Notes under the pieces: model-generated | The model's database searches: none | What the model was told of the DNA's origin: nothing | What the model saw: only the letters and a program-made list of their open reading frames with translations | In this document: in pieces, positions 7,616 to 14,057 of the stretch | Position numbering within the stretch: the first letter of the stretch is position 1 | How the letters are laid out: the number at the start of each line of letters is the position of its first letter | Made by a program: the position numbers and the translations under genes | From: JBKPRX01 sp046734795 | Lineage (GTDB): Bacteria; Actinomycetota; Thermoleophilia; Gaiellales; Gaiellaceae | Assembly: GCA_046734795.1 (NCBI GenBank) | Contig: JBKPRX010000095.1 | Location: 1 to 17,530 of the forward strand | Direction of reading: 5' to 3' | DNA: 17,530 bases

Positions 7616-7880
7616 CGTTTTGCTCCTTCTCGAGGAAAGCGTGGTGTACGCGCCGAAGAGGGTTCCCGACACGCAAAAGGAGAAAGCCGAGACTGCGTAA
7701 GGAGTCTGTTCGGATCTCGGATTGCGCCTTGAGGCCTGGGTTCAAGCGAAATCAGGCCAAACGGCCAGCTGTGTCCGTCAGACCCGGAGTGCACCATTGC
7801 CCGAACGAGGCTCCGAGCCGTAGAGTGATCCCTGCGGTCGAAGTTTTCAGCCGCCGCCGCAGGGACACGGAAAGGGGAAG
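7616..7880. other. Divergent intergenic region between Ig-like protein and hydrolase
   Basis: 265 bases that must hold both promoters. For the hydrolase a weak pair is visible: TTGCCC (7797-7802) and TAGAGT (7821-7826) with an 18-base spacer. Just downstream, a perfect 9-base inverted repeat (TCCCTGCGG 7829-7837, CCGCAGGGA 7857-7865, 19-base loop) lies in the leader. It ends 5 bases before the Shine-Dalgarno AAAGGGG (7871-7877) and could fold in the mRNA. A smaller inverted repeat GGCCTG/CAGGCC is at 7733-7758. No promoter for the leftward gene was convincing. Confidence 0.35.
7623..7628 (-). promoter_or_regulatory. Ribosome-binding site deciding the start of the Ig-like protein
   Basis: AAGGAG on the minus strand, 7 bases before the tandem ATGATG at 7615-7610. 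It supports 7615 over an in-frame ATG at 7672. Confidence 0.7.
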
Positions 7881-8690
7881 ATGGCGAAAGACGACGCCGC
7901 CGTTCCGTCAGCGCTGATGCTCGCGCTCGAAGGCCCGCGTGCACTGACCGAGTTCTTCGGGTTCCTCGCAGCTGCGCCCTGGCTCGGCCTCGCTCCGCGC
8001 GGCGAAGGCCATCCGGTGCTCGTGCTTCCCGGATTCATGGCGAGCGACGAGTCGACCTTCGCCTTGCGCGCGTATCTCGCCGGGCTCGGCTACGACGTGC
8101 ACGGCTGGGAGCTCGGGACGAACATCGGGCCGACGAAAGACGCAATCGAGGGAATGTACGACGTCCTCGACGAGCTCTACGGCATCTACGACGAGCCGGT
8201 CAGCGTCGTCGGGTGGAGCCTCGGCGGGATCTACGCCCGCGAGCTCGCCCATCGCGATCCCGACGCCGTTCGCCAAGTGATCATGCTCGGCAGCCCGTTC
8301 CGGCTCGCCGACCCTCGGCAGACGAAGATTTACCGCCTCTACGAGCGGTACTCGCACTTGCACGACAAGGACCACCCCACGCTGCCCGCGTTCAGCCAAA
8401 TCGCAGCGCCGCTACGCGTGCCGTGCACCTCGATCTACAGCCGCACCGACGGCGTCGTCGCCTGGCAGACGTGCCTCGAGTCACGGGGCCCGCAGCGCGA
8501 GAACATCGAGGTTGCCGGGAGCCACTGCGGCCTTGGCCACAATCCCGCCGCCATGTACGCGGTCGCGGACCGGCTCGCGCTTCCGGACGGACACTGGCGG
8601 CGATTCACGGCGCCTCGTTTCCTCGCGGGTGCGTACCCGCGCGCGGAGTACGCGACCGAGAATCAGACTGCCGTCGTCGCGGCCGCCTGA
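7881..8690 (+). CDS. Alpha/beta hydrolase (lipase/esterase-like)
   Basis: 269 residues with the alpha/beta-hydrolase pattern: the strand and oxyanion-region HPVLVLPGFMAS (44-55), nucleophile elbow GWSLGG with Ser113 (111-116), candidate acid D190 (YSRTDGVV) and candidate His H215 or H220 (AGSHCGLGHNP). There is no signal peptide; the N-terminal 40 residues contain a hydrophobic stretch that may associate with a membrane or lipid surface. It probably hydrolyses an ester such as triacylglycerol, wax ester or an acyl-CoA-related substrate. Its position tail-to-tail with WS/DGAT suggests turnover of the stored neutral lipid. The ATG follows AAAGGGG by 3 bases. Its last 28 bases overlap the 3' end of the convergent WS/DGAT gene. 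Substrate is inference; the fold is secure. Confidence 0.88.
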   Translation: MAKDDAAVPSALMLALEGPRALTEFFGFLAAAPWLGLAPRGEGHPVLVLPGFMASDESTFALRAYLAGLGYDVHGWELGTNIGPTKDAIEGMYDVLDELYGIYDEPVSVVGWSLGGIYARELAHRDPDAVRQVIMLGSPFRLADPRQTKIYRLYERYSHLHDKDHPTLPAFSQIAAPLRVPCTSIYSRTDGVVAWQTCLESRGPQRENIEVAGSHCGLGHNPAAMYAVADRLALPDGHWRRFTAPRFLAGAYPRAEYATENQTAVVAAA

Positions 8691-10267
8691 CGGCGACGGC
8701 GACCGCCGTTCGCACGAGTGCCGTTCGTCCCAGTCCCGTTCGCCTTCGTGCCACTGGCGCCATTGACACCGGCCCGGTCGACGGCGGTCGCGTCCGCGAT
8801 CTGCCGCTTCTTGACCGAGCCGTTCTTCTTCTTGCCGTTGGCGTGCAAGACAGGCGGTGGAGGCGCAAGTTGTCGCGCACACGCGACGAGCAAGTCGAGC
8901 TCGGCGCGGAGATAGTGCGCGAGATCGTCGAGATCCGGCACGAGCTCGGGGCACGCAAGCAGACCGAAATGCAGGCCGTCGCGGTAGCCGAGGAGACTGA
9001 TGTTCAGCCCTTGCCCGTCCGCGAGCGCTGAGAGCGGGTAGACGCCGACGAGCGGCGCGCCAGCGAAGTAGAGCGAGTAGCTCGGCCCGGGGACGTTCGA
9101 GACGACGACGTTCCACGGCGGATTCGTCCAGTCGGCGAGATGGAGTTCTGCCGCTTCGCGAGCAGCGAGCGATGCGAGTCCCGGCGTCGCGAACTCGGCC
9201 CAGTCCTGGAGGACCGAAGCCGGGACGCCCTGCGCCAACCCCTTCGCATCGGCCATGCCCTCGTGCGCCGCGCGAAGTCGATCGAGCGGATCGGGCAGAT
9301 GCGTCGGCAGCGTCGCGGTGAGCATCGTCGCGCGGTTTCCGAACTCATGGTCATCGGAGTCGCGCAGCGACATCGGGACGCCGGCGACGAGAGGAGCAGC
9401 GGGCAGCGCGTCGTGTTCCATCAACCAACGGCGAAGCGCACCGGCGCAAACGGCGAGCACGACGTCGTTGACCGTGCACCCGAACGTGCTCTTGACCTCC
9501 TTGAAGCCGTCAAGCGGAAGGCGTTCGAAGGCCCACGAACGACCTGCCGAGATCATGTGGTTGAACGGCGTCGGCGGCACCGTCACGGCGCGCGAAAGCA
9601 GCCGCGCAAGAGGCCGTTCATCGCCGCGCCGCGCAATTGCTCCAGCGAATGCCTCGTAGAGCTCCCGTTGAAGCTCCACCCACCGAAGCGGCCGGAACGC
9701 GAGCGACACAGACGCAAGTCGCAACAAGTCGATCGGCGACGGGATGGGCTCAGGCTGCCAGGGCGGCGGTGTACCGACATCGCGAAGCTCTGGCGTCGCG
9801 TCGAGCAGCGCGGTCAGGACGTCGTTGCCCGCGATGCCGTCGACGGCGGCGTGATGCACCTGCGTCAGCAAGCCAACACGGCCGCCTTCGATGCCGCGGA
9901 TCACCGTCGTTCGCCAGAGCGGGCGATCGCGCGGAAGCGGTACGGAGACGATCTTCGCGGCCCGCCGCGCGAGCTGGCGCATGTTCCCGGGCGCTCGCAG
10001 AGTCACTTGGCGCACGTGCTTGTCGATGTCGAAGTCGGGGTCGTCGACCCAGTACGGGTGGTCGAGCGCAAATGGGACCTCTACGACGCGGCGACGGAAC
10101 ATCGGCACGAGGTGGAGCCGCGAGCTGAAGACCTCTTTCACGCGCTCGCGCGTGATCGGCACCGGTGCCTCACTCGCCTCGAGGATCGACAAGCTCGCCA
10201 CGTGTCCGAACACATGGTCCGTCTCCATCGTCAAGAAGAGGTCGTCGGGTCCGGTCAGCTGCTGCAT
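8663..10267 (-). CDS. Wax ester synthase/diacylglycerol acyltransferase (WS/DGAT) with basic Asn-Gly-rich tail
   Basis: 534 residues; the catalytic part ends near 474, the usual size. It transfers an acyl group from acyl-CoA to a long-chain alcohol or diacylglycerol, making wax ester or triacylglycerol at the inner membrane and lipid-body surface. The active-site motif is HHAAVDG (138-144), preceded by PLWRTTVIRG (116-125). Other family landmarks are FGCTVNDVVLAVCAGALR and VVSNVPGPSYSLYFAGA. Residues 475-534 are an unusual low-complexity tail with six Asn-Gly dipeptides, Lys/Arg clusters (KKKNG, RRRR) and an Ala/Thr-rich end. The ATG has a strong Shine-Dalgarno AAGGAGG (10273-10279) 5 bases upstream. 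It is the last gene of the presumed HMG-CoA reductase-to-WS/DGAT run, behind a hairpin at 10290-10320 that may lower its expression relative to the small protein upstream. Confidence 0.95.
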   Translation of the reverse strand: MQQLTGPDDLFLTMETDHVFGHVASLSILEASEAPVPITRERVKEVFSSRLHLVPMFRRRVVEVPFALDHPYWVDDPDFDIDKHVRQVTLRAPGNMRQLARRAAKIVSVPLPRDRPLWRTTVIRGIEGGRVGLLTQVHHAAVDGIAGNDVLTALLDATPELRDVGTPPPWQPEPIPSPIDLLRLASVSLAFRPLRWVELQRELYEAFAGAIARRGDERPLARLLSRAVTVPPTPFNHMISAGRSWAFERLPLDGFKEVKSTFGCTVNDVVLAVCAGALRRWLMEHDALPAAPLVAGVPMSLRDSDDHEFGNRATMLTATLPTHLPDPLDRLRAAHEGMADAKGLAQGVPASVLQDWAEFATPGLASLAAREAAELHLADWTNPPWNVVVSNVPGPSYSLYFAGAPLVGVYPLSALADGQGLNISLLGYRDGLHFGLLACPELVPDLDDLAHYLRAELDLLVACARQLAPPPPVLHANGKKKNGSVKKRQIADATAVDRAGVNGASGTKANGTGTNGTRANGGRRRRQAAATTAV

Positions 10268-10289
10268 GACAACCTCCTTCGCACGCGAA

Positions 10290-10320
10290 AGCCGGGCCGG
10301 CTTCGTTCGCCGGCCCGGCT
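10290..10320 (-). terminator. Intergenic hairpin between the small basic-tailed protein and WS/DGAT
   Basis: A perfect 11-base inverted repeat (AGCCGGGCCGG 10290-10300, CCGGCCCGGCT 10310-10320) with a 9-base loop, followed on the minus strand by TTTCGC. It lies 20 bases after the stop at 10341 and 22 bases before the WS/DGAT ATG. It may be a partial terminator or an mRNA-stabilising structure. Confidence 0.55.
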
Positions 10321-10340
10321 CGCCCTACGGGTGGTGTTGG

Positions 10341-10685
10341 TTAGACCGACGCGGCCTTGCGAGGGGCGGTTCGCGTCGGGCGCTTGCGGGCTGCCGGCTT
10401 CTTCGGATGAGCGGCTGACTTCGGCGCTGGGAATGCCGCCTCGACGGCCCTGAGCATGTACTTCTTCTGCGCGTGAAGCACGCGCTCCGCGAGCTCGAAG
10501 TTCGCTTCGACGACCTCGCGCAACGTCGGCAGCTGGCCGAGCGTCTGCGAGCGGGACACGCTCATCGGCCGAAGCGCCGACGACTGCGTCCGGGACGTGG
10601 TCGTGACCGCGTCCTCGGCCCGCTTCAGCGCGTCCACCCAGAGGTCGCCGACCTGCTTCGTGACCTGTGAATACGTGCTGGCCAT
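10341..10685 (-). CDS. Small HBHA/MLDS-like (phasin-like) protein with basic tail
   Basis: 114 residues. An N-terminal helical stretch (about 1-30) is followed by a Ser/Thr-rich linker, then an amphipathic helix LPTLREVVEANFELAERVLHAQ (52-73) running to about residue 85. The tail from 88 to 114 is Lys/Arg/Pro/Ala-rich (PKKPAARKRPTRTAPRK) with nine basic residues in 27. This recalls the mycobacterial heparin-binding haemagglutinin HBHA and the Rhodococcus lipid-droplet protein MLDS, whose helical part coats lipid droplets and whose basic tail binds DNA. Those proteins are longer, so this would be a compact version. It sits between an XRE regulator and WS/DGAT, consistent with a granule-surface protein. 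The ATG at 10685 is chosen because AAAGGAG (10702-10696) lies 10 bases upstream; a GTG at 10694 would be only 1 base away. The fold and context are fairly clear; the function is inference. Confidence 0.75.
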   Translation of the reverse strand: MASTYSQVTKQVGDLWVDALKRAEDAVTTTSRTQSSALRPMSVSRSQTLGQLPTLREVVEANFELAERVLHAQKKYMLRAVEAAFPAPKSAAHPKKPAARKRPTRTAPRKAASV

Positions 10686-10695
10686 GGTGGTCACT

Positions 10696-10702
10696 CTCCT
10701 TT
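10696..10702 (-). promoter_or_regulatory. Ribosome-binding site of the small basic-tailed protein
   Basis: AAAGGAG on the minus strand, 10 bases before the ATG at 10685 and 1 base before an in-frame GTG at 10694. The spacing argues for the ATG. Confidence 0.6.
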
Positions 10703-10725
10703 CTTGCGAAGTAAATCATGCAGCT

Positions 10726-10753
10726 GCTTGGTAGACCAAGCGTAGTTTCTACG
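10726..10753. promoter_or_regulatory. Two adjacent palindromes, candidate operator of the XRE regulator
   Basis: GCTTGGT-AG-ACCAAGC (10726-10741) has perfect 7-base arms, and CGTAG-TTT-CTACG (10741-10753) has perfect 5-base arms; they share base 10741. They lie between the XRE stop and the small-protein ATG. As DNA they could bind an XRE dimer controlling the small-protein/WS-DGAT genes; as RNA they could be a weak terminator of the XRE gene. Confidence 0.4.
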
Positions 10754-10757
10754 GAAC

Positions 10758-11105
10758 TTAGCTTCGGACCAACGTGCGATAGAGCTGAAGCAGCGCCGCC
10801 TTCTGGTCGTCCGAGAGCTTCGGATCGGCTGCAATTGCGTCCTGCACGGTCGCCTGGCCACTCGTCGTCTCGTCGAGCCAGCCCAGCCGCCGATACAGCG
10901 CGTCCGGCGGAATGCCGAGTCCCGCTGCGATCGATTTCAAGACCGCGGCCGACGGTTGATACAGGCCACGCTCGATCTGACTGAGGTATGAGTCCGAGAC
11001 TTGAGTGAGCCGTGCCAAGTTCCTCAAGGAGAGCTGGGCGAGCTCGCGCTGTGCTCGGATGTACTTGCCGAGCTCCTCCAGTGCGCGAGCTTCGTAGTCG
11101 CTCAT
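10758..11105 (-). CDS. XRE-family helix-turn-helix regulator, Rv0474/MLDSR-like
   Basis: 115 residues. The N-terminal two thirds are a Cro/C1-type DNA-binding domain: LGKYIRAQRELAQLSLRNLA (12-31), then the helix-turn-helix VSDSYLSQIERGLYQPSAAV (36-55), then IAAGLGIPPDALYRRLGWL. The last 40 residues (DPKLSDDQKAALLQLYRTLV) look like a short helical dimerisation or sensing segment. In Mycobacterium tuberculosis the XRE protein Rv0474 directly precedes hbhA (Rv0475), and in Rhodococcus a regulator named MLDSR controls the droplet protein MLDS. The same order is seen here, so it probably controls the adjacent small protein and perhaps itself. The ATG at 11105 has no clear Shine-Dalgarno and is 24 bases after the acyl-CoA synthetase stop, suggesting co-transcription. 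Confidence 0.92.
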   Translation of the reverse strand: MSDYEARALEELGKYIRAQRELAQLSLRNLARLTQVSDSYLSQIERGLYQPSAAVLKSIAAGLGIPPDALYRRLGWLDETTSGQATVQDAIAADPKLSDDQKAALLQLYRTLVRS

Positions 11106-11129
11106 CGCTCGAGGATACGGGACGCCCGC

Positions 11130-12686
11130 TCACGCCTTGAGCTCCGTCTTCAGGATCTTTCCCGACGGCCCTTTCGGCAACGCGTCGCGGATGTCGACGA
11201 TGCGCGGATACTTGTACGCCGCTAGGCGGTCCTTGCTGTAGCCGATGAGTTCGTCGGGCGAGACCTGAGCGCCAGATCGCAACGCGACGACGGCTTTGAC
11301 CTCTTCACCGAGGCGGTGATCCGCGACGCCGACGACGGCCGCTTCGGCGACGGCCGGATGCGTATAGAGAACCTCCTCGACCTCGCGCGGGTAGACGTTG
11401 TACCCGGCCCGGATGATCAGCTCCTTCTTGCGGTCGACGATGAAGACGAATCCGTCCTCGTCGATGTAACCGAGATCTCCGGTGTGGAGCCAGCCGCCCG
11501 AGAAGGCCTCCGCGGTTGCCGCGGGATTGTTCAGATAGCCCTTCATGACATTGAAGCCGCGAATGACGATCTCGCCGACGTTCGCGCGGCCCGGCGGCAG
11601 CGGAACACCGGCGTCGTTCCAGATCTCGAGCTCCACGCCCCAGACCGGCTTGCCGACGCTGTAGACCTTTCGGTCTTCTGCGCTCCGGTTGACCGTGGCG
11701 GTGCTCGCCGTCTCCGAGAGGCCGTAGCCCTCGAGGATCGTCACGCCGATCCGTCGCTCCCATTCGTCGAGAACTTCAGCCGCGATCGACGCTCCGCCCG
11801 AGATCGCGACGCGAAGGGACGAGAGGTCGTACTGATCGAGCAGCGGATTCGCGAGCAGCGCGATGAACATCGTCGGGACGCCGTCGAAGAACGTTGCGCG
11901 GTCGCGTTCGATCGCAGTCAACACGCTCTCGGCGTCGAAGCGCGGGACGAGCGTCAGCGAAGCGCCGAAGCGGATGACCGGGTGCAGAATGCTCGACAAG
12001 CCGAAGACGTGAAAGAGCGGGAGCGCGGCGATCACGACTTCGTCGCCGGAGAACTCGACCTGCCGCGCGGGAATGTCGCAGTTCATGTAGAGCTGGAAGT
12101 GCGTCAGCTCAGCGCCCTTGGGCTTCCCGGTCGTGCCTGACGTGTAGATGACGACTGCTGTGTCGTCGGGCCTTCGCGGCACGATCGGGGCCGCGGCCGG
12201 GACGCGCGCCTCCAGCAGCGCGGCGAACGCCTCGGCTTCGTCTTCGACGTCGTCGCCGACGACGAAGGTCGGTACGTTGACATCTGCTCGGGCGAGCCCT
12301 GCCCACGTGACGAGCGCCGCAGACCGTGAGTCGCTCAGGTGAAAGTCGAGCTCGCGCACCTTCAAGAGCACGTTCAGCGGTACCGCGACCGCGCCGGCCT
12401 TGAGGATCCCGAAGTACGCGACGAGGAACTCGGGCACGTTCGGTAGCTGCAGCGCGACGGTGTCGCCGGATTCGATCCCTCGCAGCCGCAGGCCGGCGGC
12501 CATGGCATCGGACTGCCGGTCGAGGTCTGCGTAGGTGAGCGCGCCGCCCGCGAAGCGTGCGGCAGGCTTGTCGGGAACGCGACGCGCAGATTCGCGAAGG
12601 ATCGTCGCGAGGTTGAAGCCGTGCGGACTCGTCGCGCGGACGGCCTCCGCGGCCTCTGCATTCAGTTGTTCAATGTCCGTCGCCAC
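11130..12686 (-). CDS. fadD: Long-chain acyl-CoA synthetase (AMP-forming)
   Basis: 518 residues, normal for the ANL superfamily. It activates a carboxylic acid with ATP to an acyl-adenylate and then to acyl-CoA. Motifs: P-loop YTSGTTGKPKG (181-191), GYGLSETAS (A5), GWLHTGDLGYIDEDGF (A7), IVDRKKELIIRAGYNVYP (hinge, A8) and the C-terminal PSGKIL with catalytic Lys510. The downstream WS/DGAT uses acyl-CoA, so a fatty acid is the likely substrate; chain length cannot be read. The GTG start at 12686 follows a strong AGGAGG that overlaps the stop codon of HMG-CoA reductase, only 12 bases upstream, implying translational coupling. Confidence 0.93.
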   Translation of the reverse strand: MATDIEQLNAEAAEAVRATSPHGFNLATILRESARRVPDKPAARFAGGALTYADLDRQSDAMAAGLRLRGIESGDTVALQLPNVPEFLVAYFGILKAGAVAVPLNVLLKVRELDFHLSDSRSAALVTWAGLARADVNVPTFVVGDDVEDEAEAFAALLEARVPAAAPIVPRRPDDTAVVIYTSGTTGKPKGAELTHFQLYMNCDIPARQVEFSGDEVVIAALPLFHVFGLSSILHPVIRFGASLTLVPRFDAESVLTAIERDRATFFDGVPTMFIALLANPLLDQYDLSSLRVAISGGASIAAEVLDEWERRIGVTILEGYGLSETASTATVNRSAEDRKVYSVGKPVWGVELEIWNDAGVPLPPGRANVGEIVIRGFNVMKGYLNNPAATAEAFSGGWLHTGDLGYIDEDGFVFIVDRKKELIIRAGYNVYPREVEEVLYTHPAVAEAAVVGVADHRLGEEVKAVVALRSGAQVSPDELIGYSKDRLAAYKYPRIVDIRDALPKGPSGKILKTELKA

Positions 12687-12693
12687 GTTTCGA

Positions 12694-12699
12694 CCTCCT
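12694..12699 (-). promoter_or_regulatory. Ribosome-binding site of the acyl-CoA synthetase, overlapping the upstream stop
   Basis: AGGAGG on the minus strand, 7 bases before the GTG at 12686. Its first base lies within the TGA (12701-12699) of HMG-CoA reductase, so ribosomes ending one gene are placed to start the next. Confidence 0.75.
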
Positions 12700-13934
12700 C
12701 AGCGATTGCGCCCGTACCGCTCATGGCTCGAGACCCACTCGTCGGCGACGACGGCCGAGCCGAGTGAGAGCTCGCCGCACAACGCCGTCGCGGCGACGAT
12801 CTCGGCCAACTTGCGCGCCTTTCCGGCGCCGTAGCAGCCGAGCGTCTCCAGGCACTCGCGCTGCGTCGGCAATCCCGTCCCGCCGCCGTACGTTGCGACG
12901 ATCAGCGACGGGATCGTGAGTGAGTAGTAGTAGTCACCGTCGTCTGTGATCTCGCCGTAGACGAAGCCGCAGCCGGATTCGGCGACGTTCGCGACGTCTT
13001 GCCCGCAGGCGATGAACATCGCCGCGACGGCGTTCGCAACGTGGTTGCCGTTCGTTCCGGCCCCTGAGAGAAGCGCTCCGAGGTTCGCGTATTGACGCGC
13101 GCGGAAGAGCGCGGCCGGCGTCGTGTGCATCACGTCGGCCATCAACTCGGCCGGGAGCGTGATCTCCGCGACGACGCGCTTGCCTCGTGTGTGGAGATCG
13201 TTGATGACGGAGTGCTTCTTGTCCGTGTCCAGCTGCGCCGTGAGCTCGAAATCGACGAGGCCTTCCGGCTCCTGCGCGAGGATCCAAAGGCAAGCCTGCC
13301 GCGCCGCGCGCGTGACCATGTTCTGGCCGGCGGCGTCGCCGGTCGCGAAGTCCATCCGGAGCCAGCGGAGCTTTCCGATCGCGTACTGCTCGATCGTCTC
13401 GAGCCGGCCGACGCTCGTCGTCGACTCCGCGGCCGCCGCGATCTCTGTGCGATGCGCGTCGACCCAAGCGCCGAATTCGCGCGCCGCGCGCGCGTCGCGG
13501 AACACGAACAGCGGTGCGCGCTGCATCGCTTCGTCGACGATCGTGGTGCGAACGCCGCCGGCCTCGCGGCACAAGCGCATGCCGCGGCTGTAGCTCGCGA
13601 CGAGCGTCCCTTCGGACGTCGCGAGCGGAACATAGAACTCGCCGTTTGCGTATTCGCCATCGACGAGCAGCGGGCCCGCGAAGCCGACCGGGACCTGCGC
13701 GACGCCCGCGAAGCCCTCGACGTTTCCTCGGAGGATCTCCGGATCGAACGAGTAGTTCGCGACGTGCGTCAGGCTCGCGCCCGCGTACTCCTCGACCGCG
13801 AGGCGCCGCTCGCTCGCCGCTGCGTCTGTGTAGTCGGCTGCGCCGGCGGCTCTCGGAAGCTTCGGCAGAGCGCCGAGGCCGCGTTGCGGAGTAAGCCTCT
13901 TGCGCGCAGGCGCCGCCCTCAACTGCTCTGCCAT
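12699..13934 (-). CDS. Hydroxymethylglutaryl-CoA reductase, class I-like
   Basis: 411 residues, the size of a soluble bacterial/archaeal enzyme. It reduces HMG-CoA to mevalonate, the committed step of the mevalonate route to isoprenoids. All four catalytic residues are recognisable: Glu108 (ATSEGTLVASYSRGMR), Lys in TDKK (239 or 240), Asp312 (GQDVANVAES) and the C-terminal His404 (VSSHERYGRN). Supporting segments are QVPVGFAGPLLVDG (80-93), MDFATGDAAGQNM (194-206) and TYGGGTGLPTQRECLETLG (348-366). The sequence diverges from textbook enzymes, for example DKKHSVIND where DKKPAAINW is common. The ATG at 13934 has GGGAAGGG upstream; an in-frame extension to 14009 is Cys/Arg-rich and unlikely. 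No other mevalonate gene lies in the window. It heads the minus-strand lipid run and diverges from the enoyl-CoA hydratase. Confidence 0.9.
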   Translation of the reverse strand: MAEQLRAAPARKRLTPQRGLGALPKLPRAAGAADYTDAAASERRLAVEEYAGASLTHVANYSFDPEILRGNVEGFAGVAQVPVGFAGPLLVDGEYANGEFYVPLATSEGTLVASYSRGMRLCREAGGVRTTIVDEAMQRAPLFVFRDARAAREFGAWVDAHRTEIAAAAESTTSVGRLETIEQYAIGKLRWLRMDFATGDAAGQNMVTRAARQACLWILAQEPEGLVDFELTAQLDTDKKHSVINDLHTRGKRVVAEITLPAELMADVMHTTPAALFRARQYANLGALLSGAGTNGNHVANAVAAMFIACGQDVANVAESGCGFVYGEITDDGDYYYSLTIPSLIVATYGGGTGLPTQRECLETLGCYGAGKARKLAEIVAATALCGELSLGSAVVADEWVSSHERYGRNR

Positions 13935-14057
13935 GGTTCCCACCCTTCCCTCGCAAGAACTGCATCGAGGGTCGCACTCGGCCGCTCTTCGGCGTATCGG
14001 TGGGAGCAACGATCGTGGTGCGGAGAACTACTGCTTCGATTGGGTCAGAATCGGCGC

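Noticed and set aside
7733..7758. Inverted repeat GGCCTG/CAGGCC in the divergent intergenic region
   Set aside because: Only 6 base pairs with a 14-base loop in GC-rich DNA; expected by chance.
13092..14057. Upstream extension of the enoyl-CoA hydratase frame
   Set aside because: This part lies antisense to HMG-CoA reductase and lacks any crotonase similarity; the family start fits the GTG at 14058.
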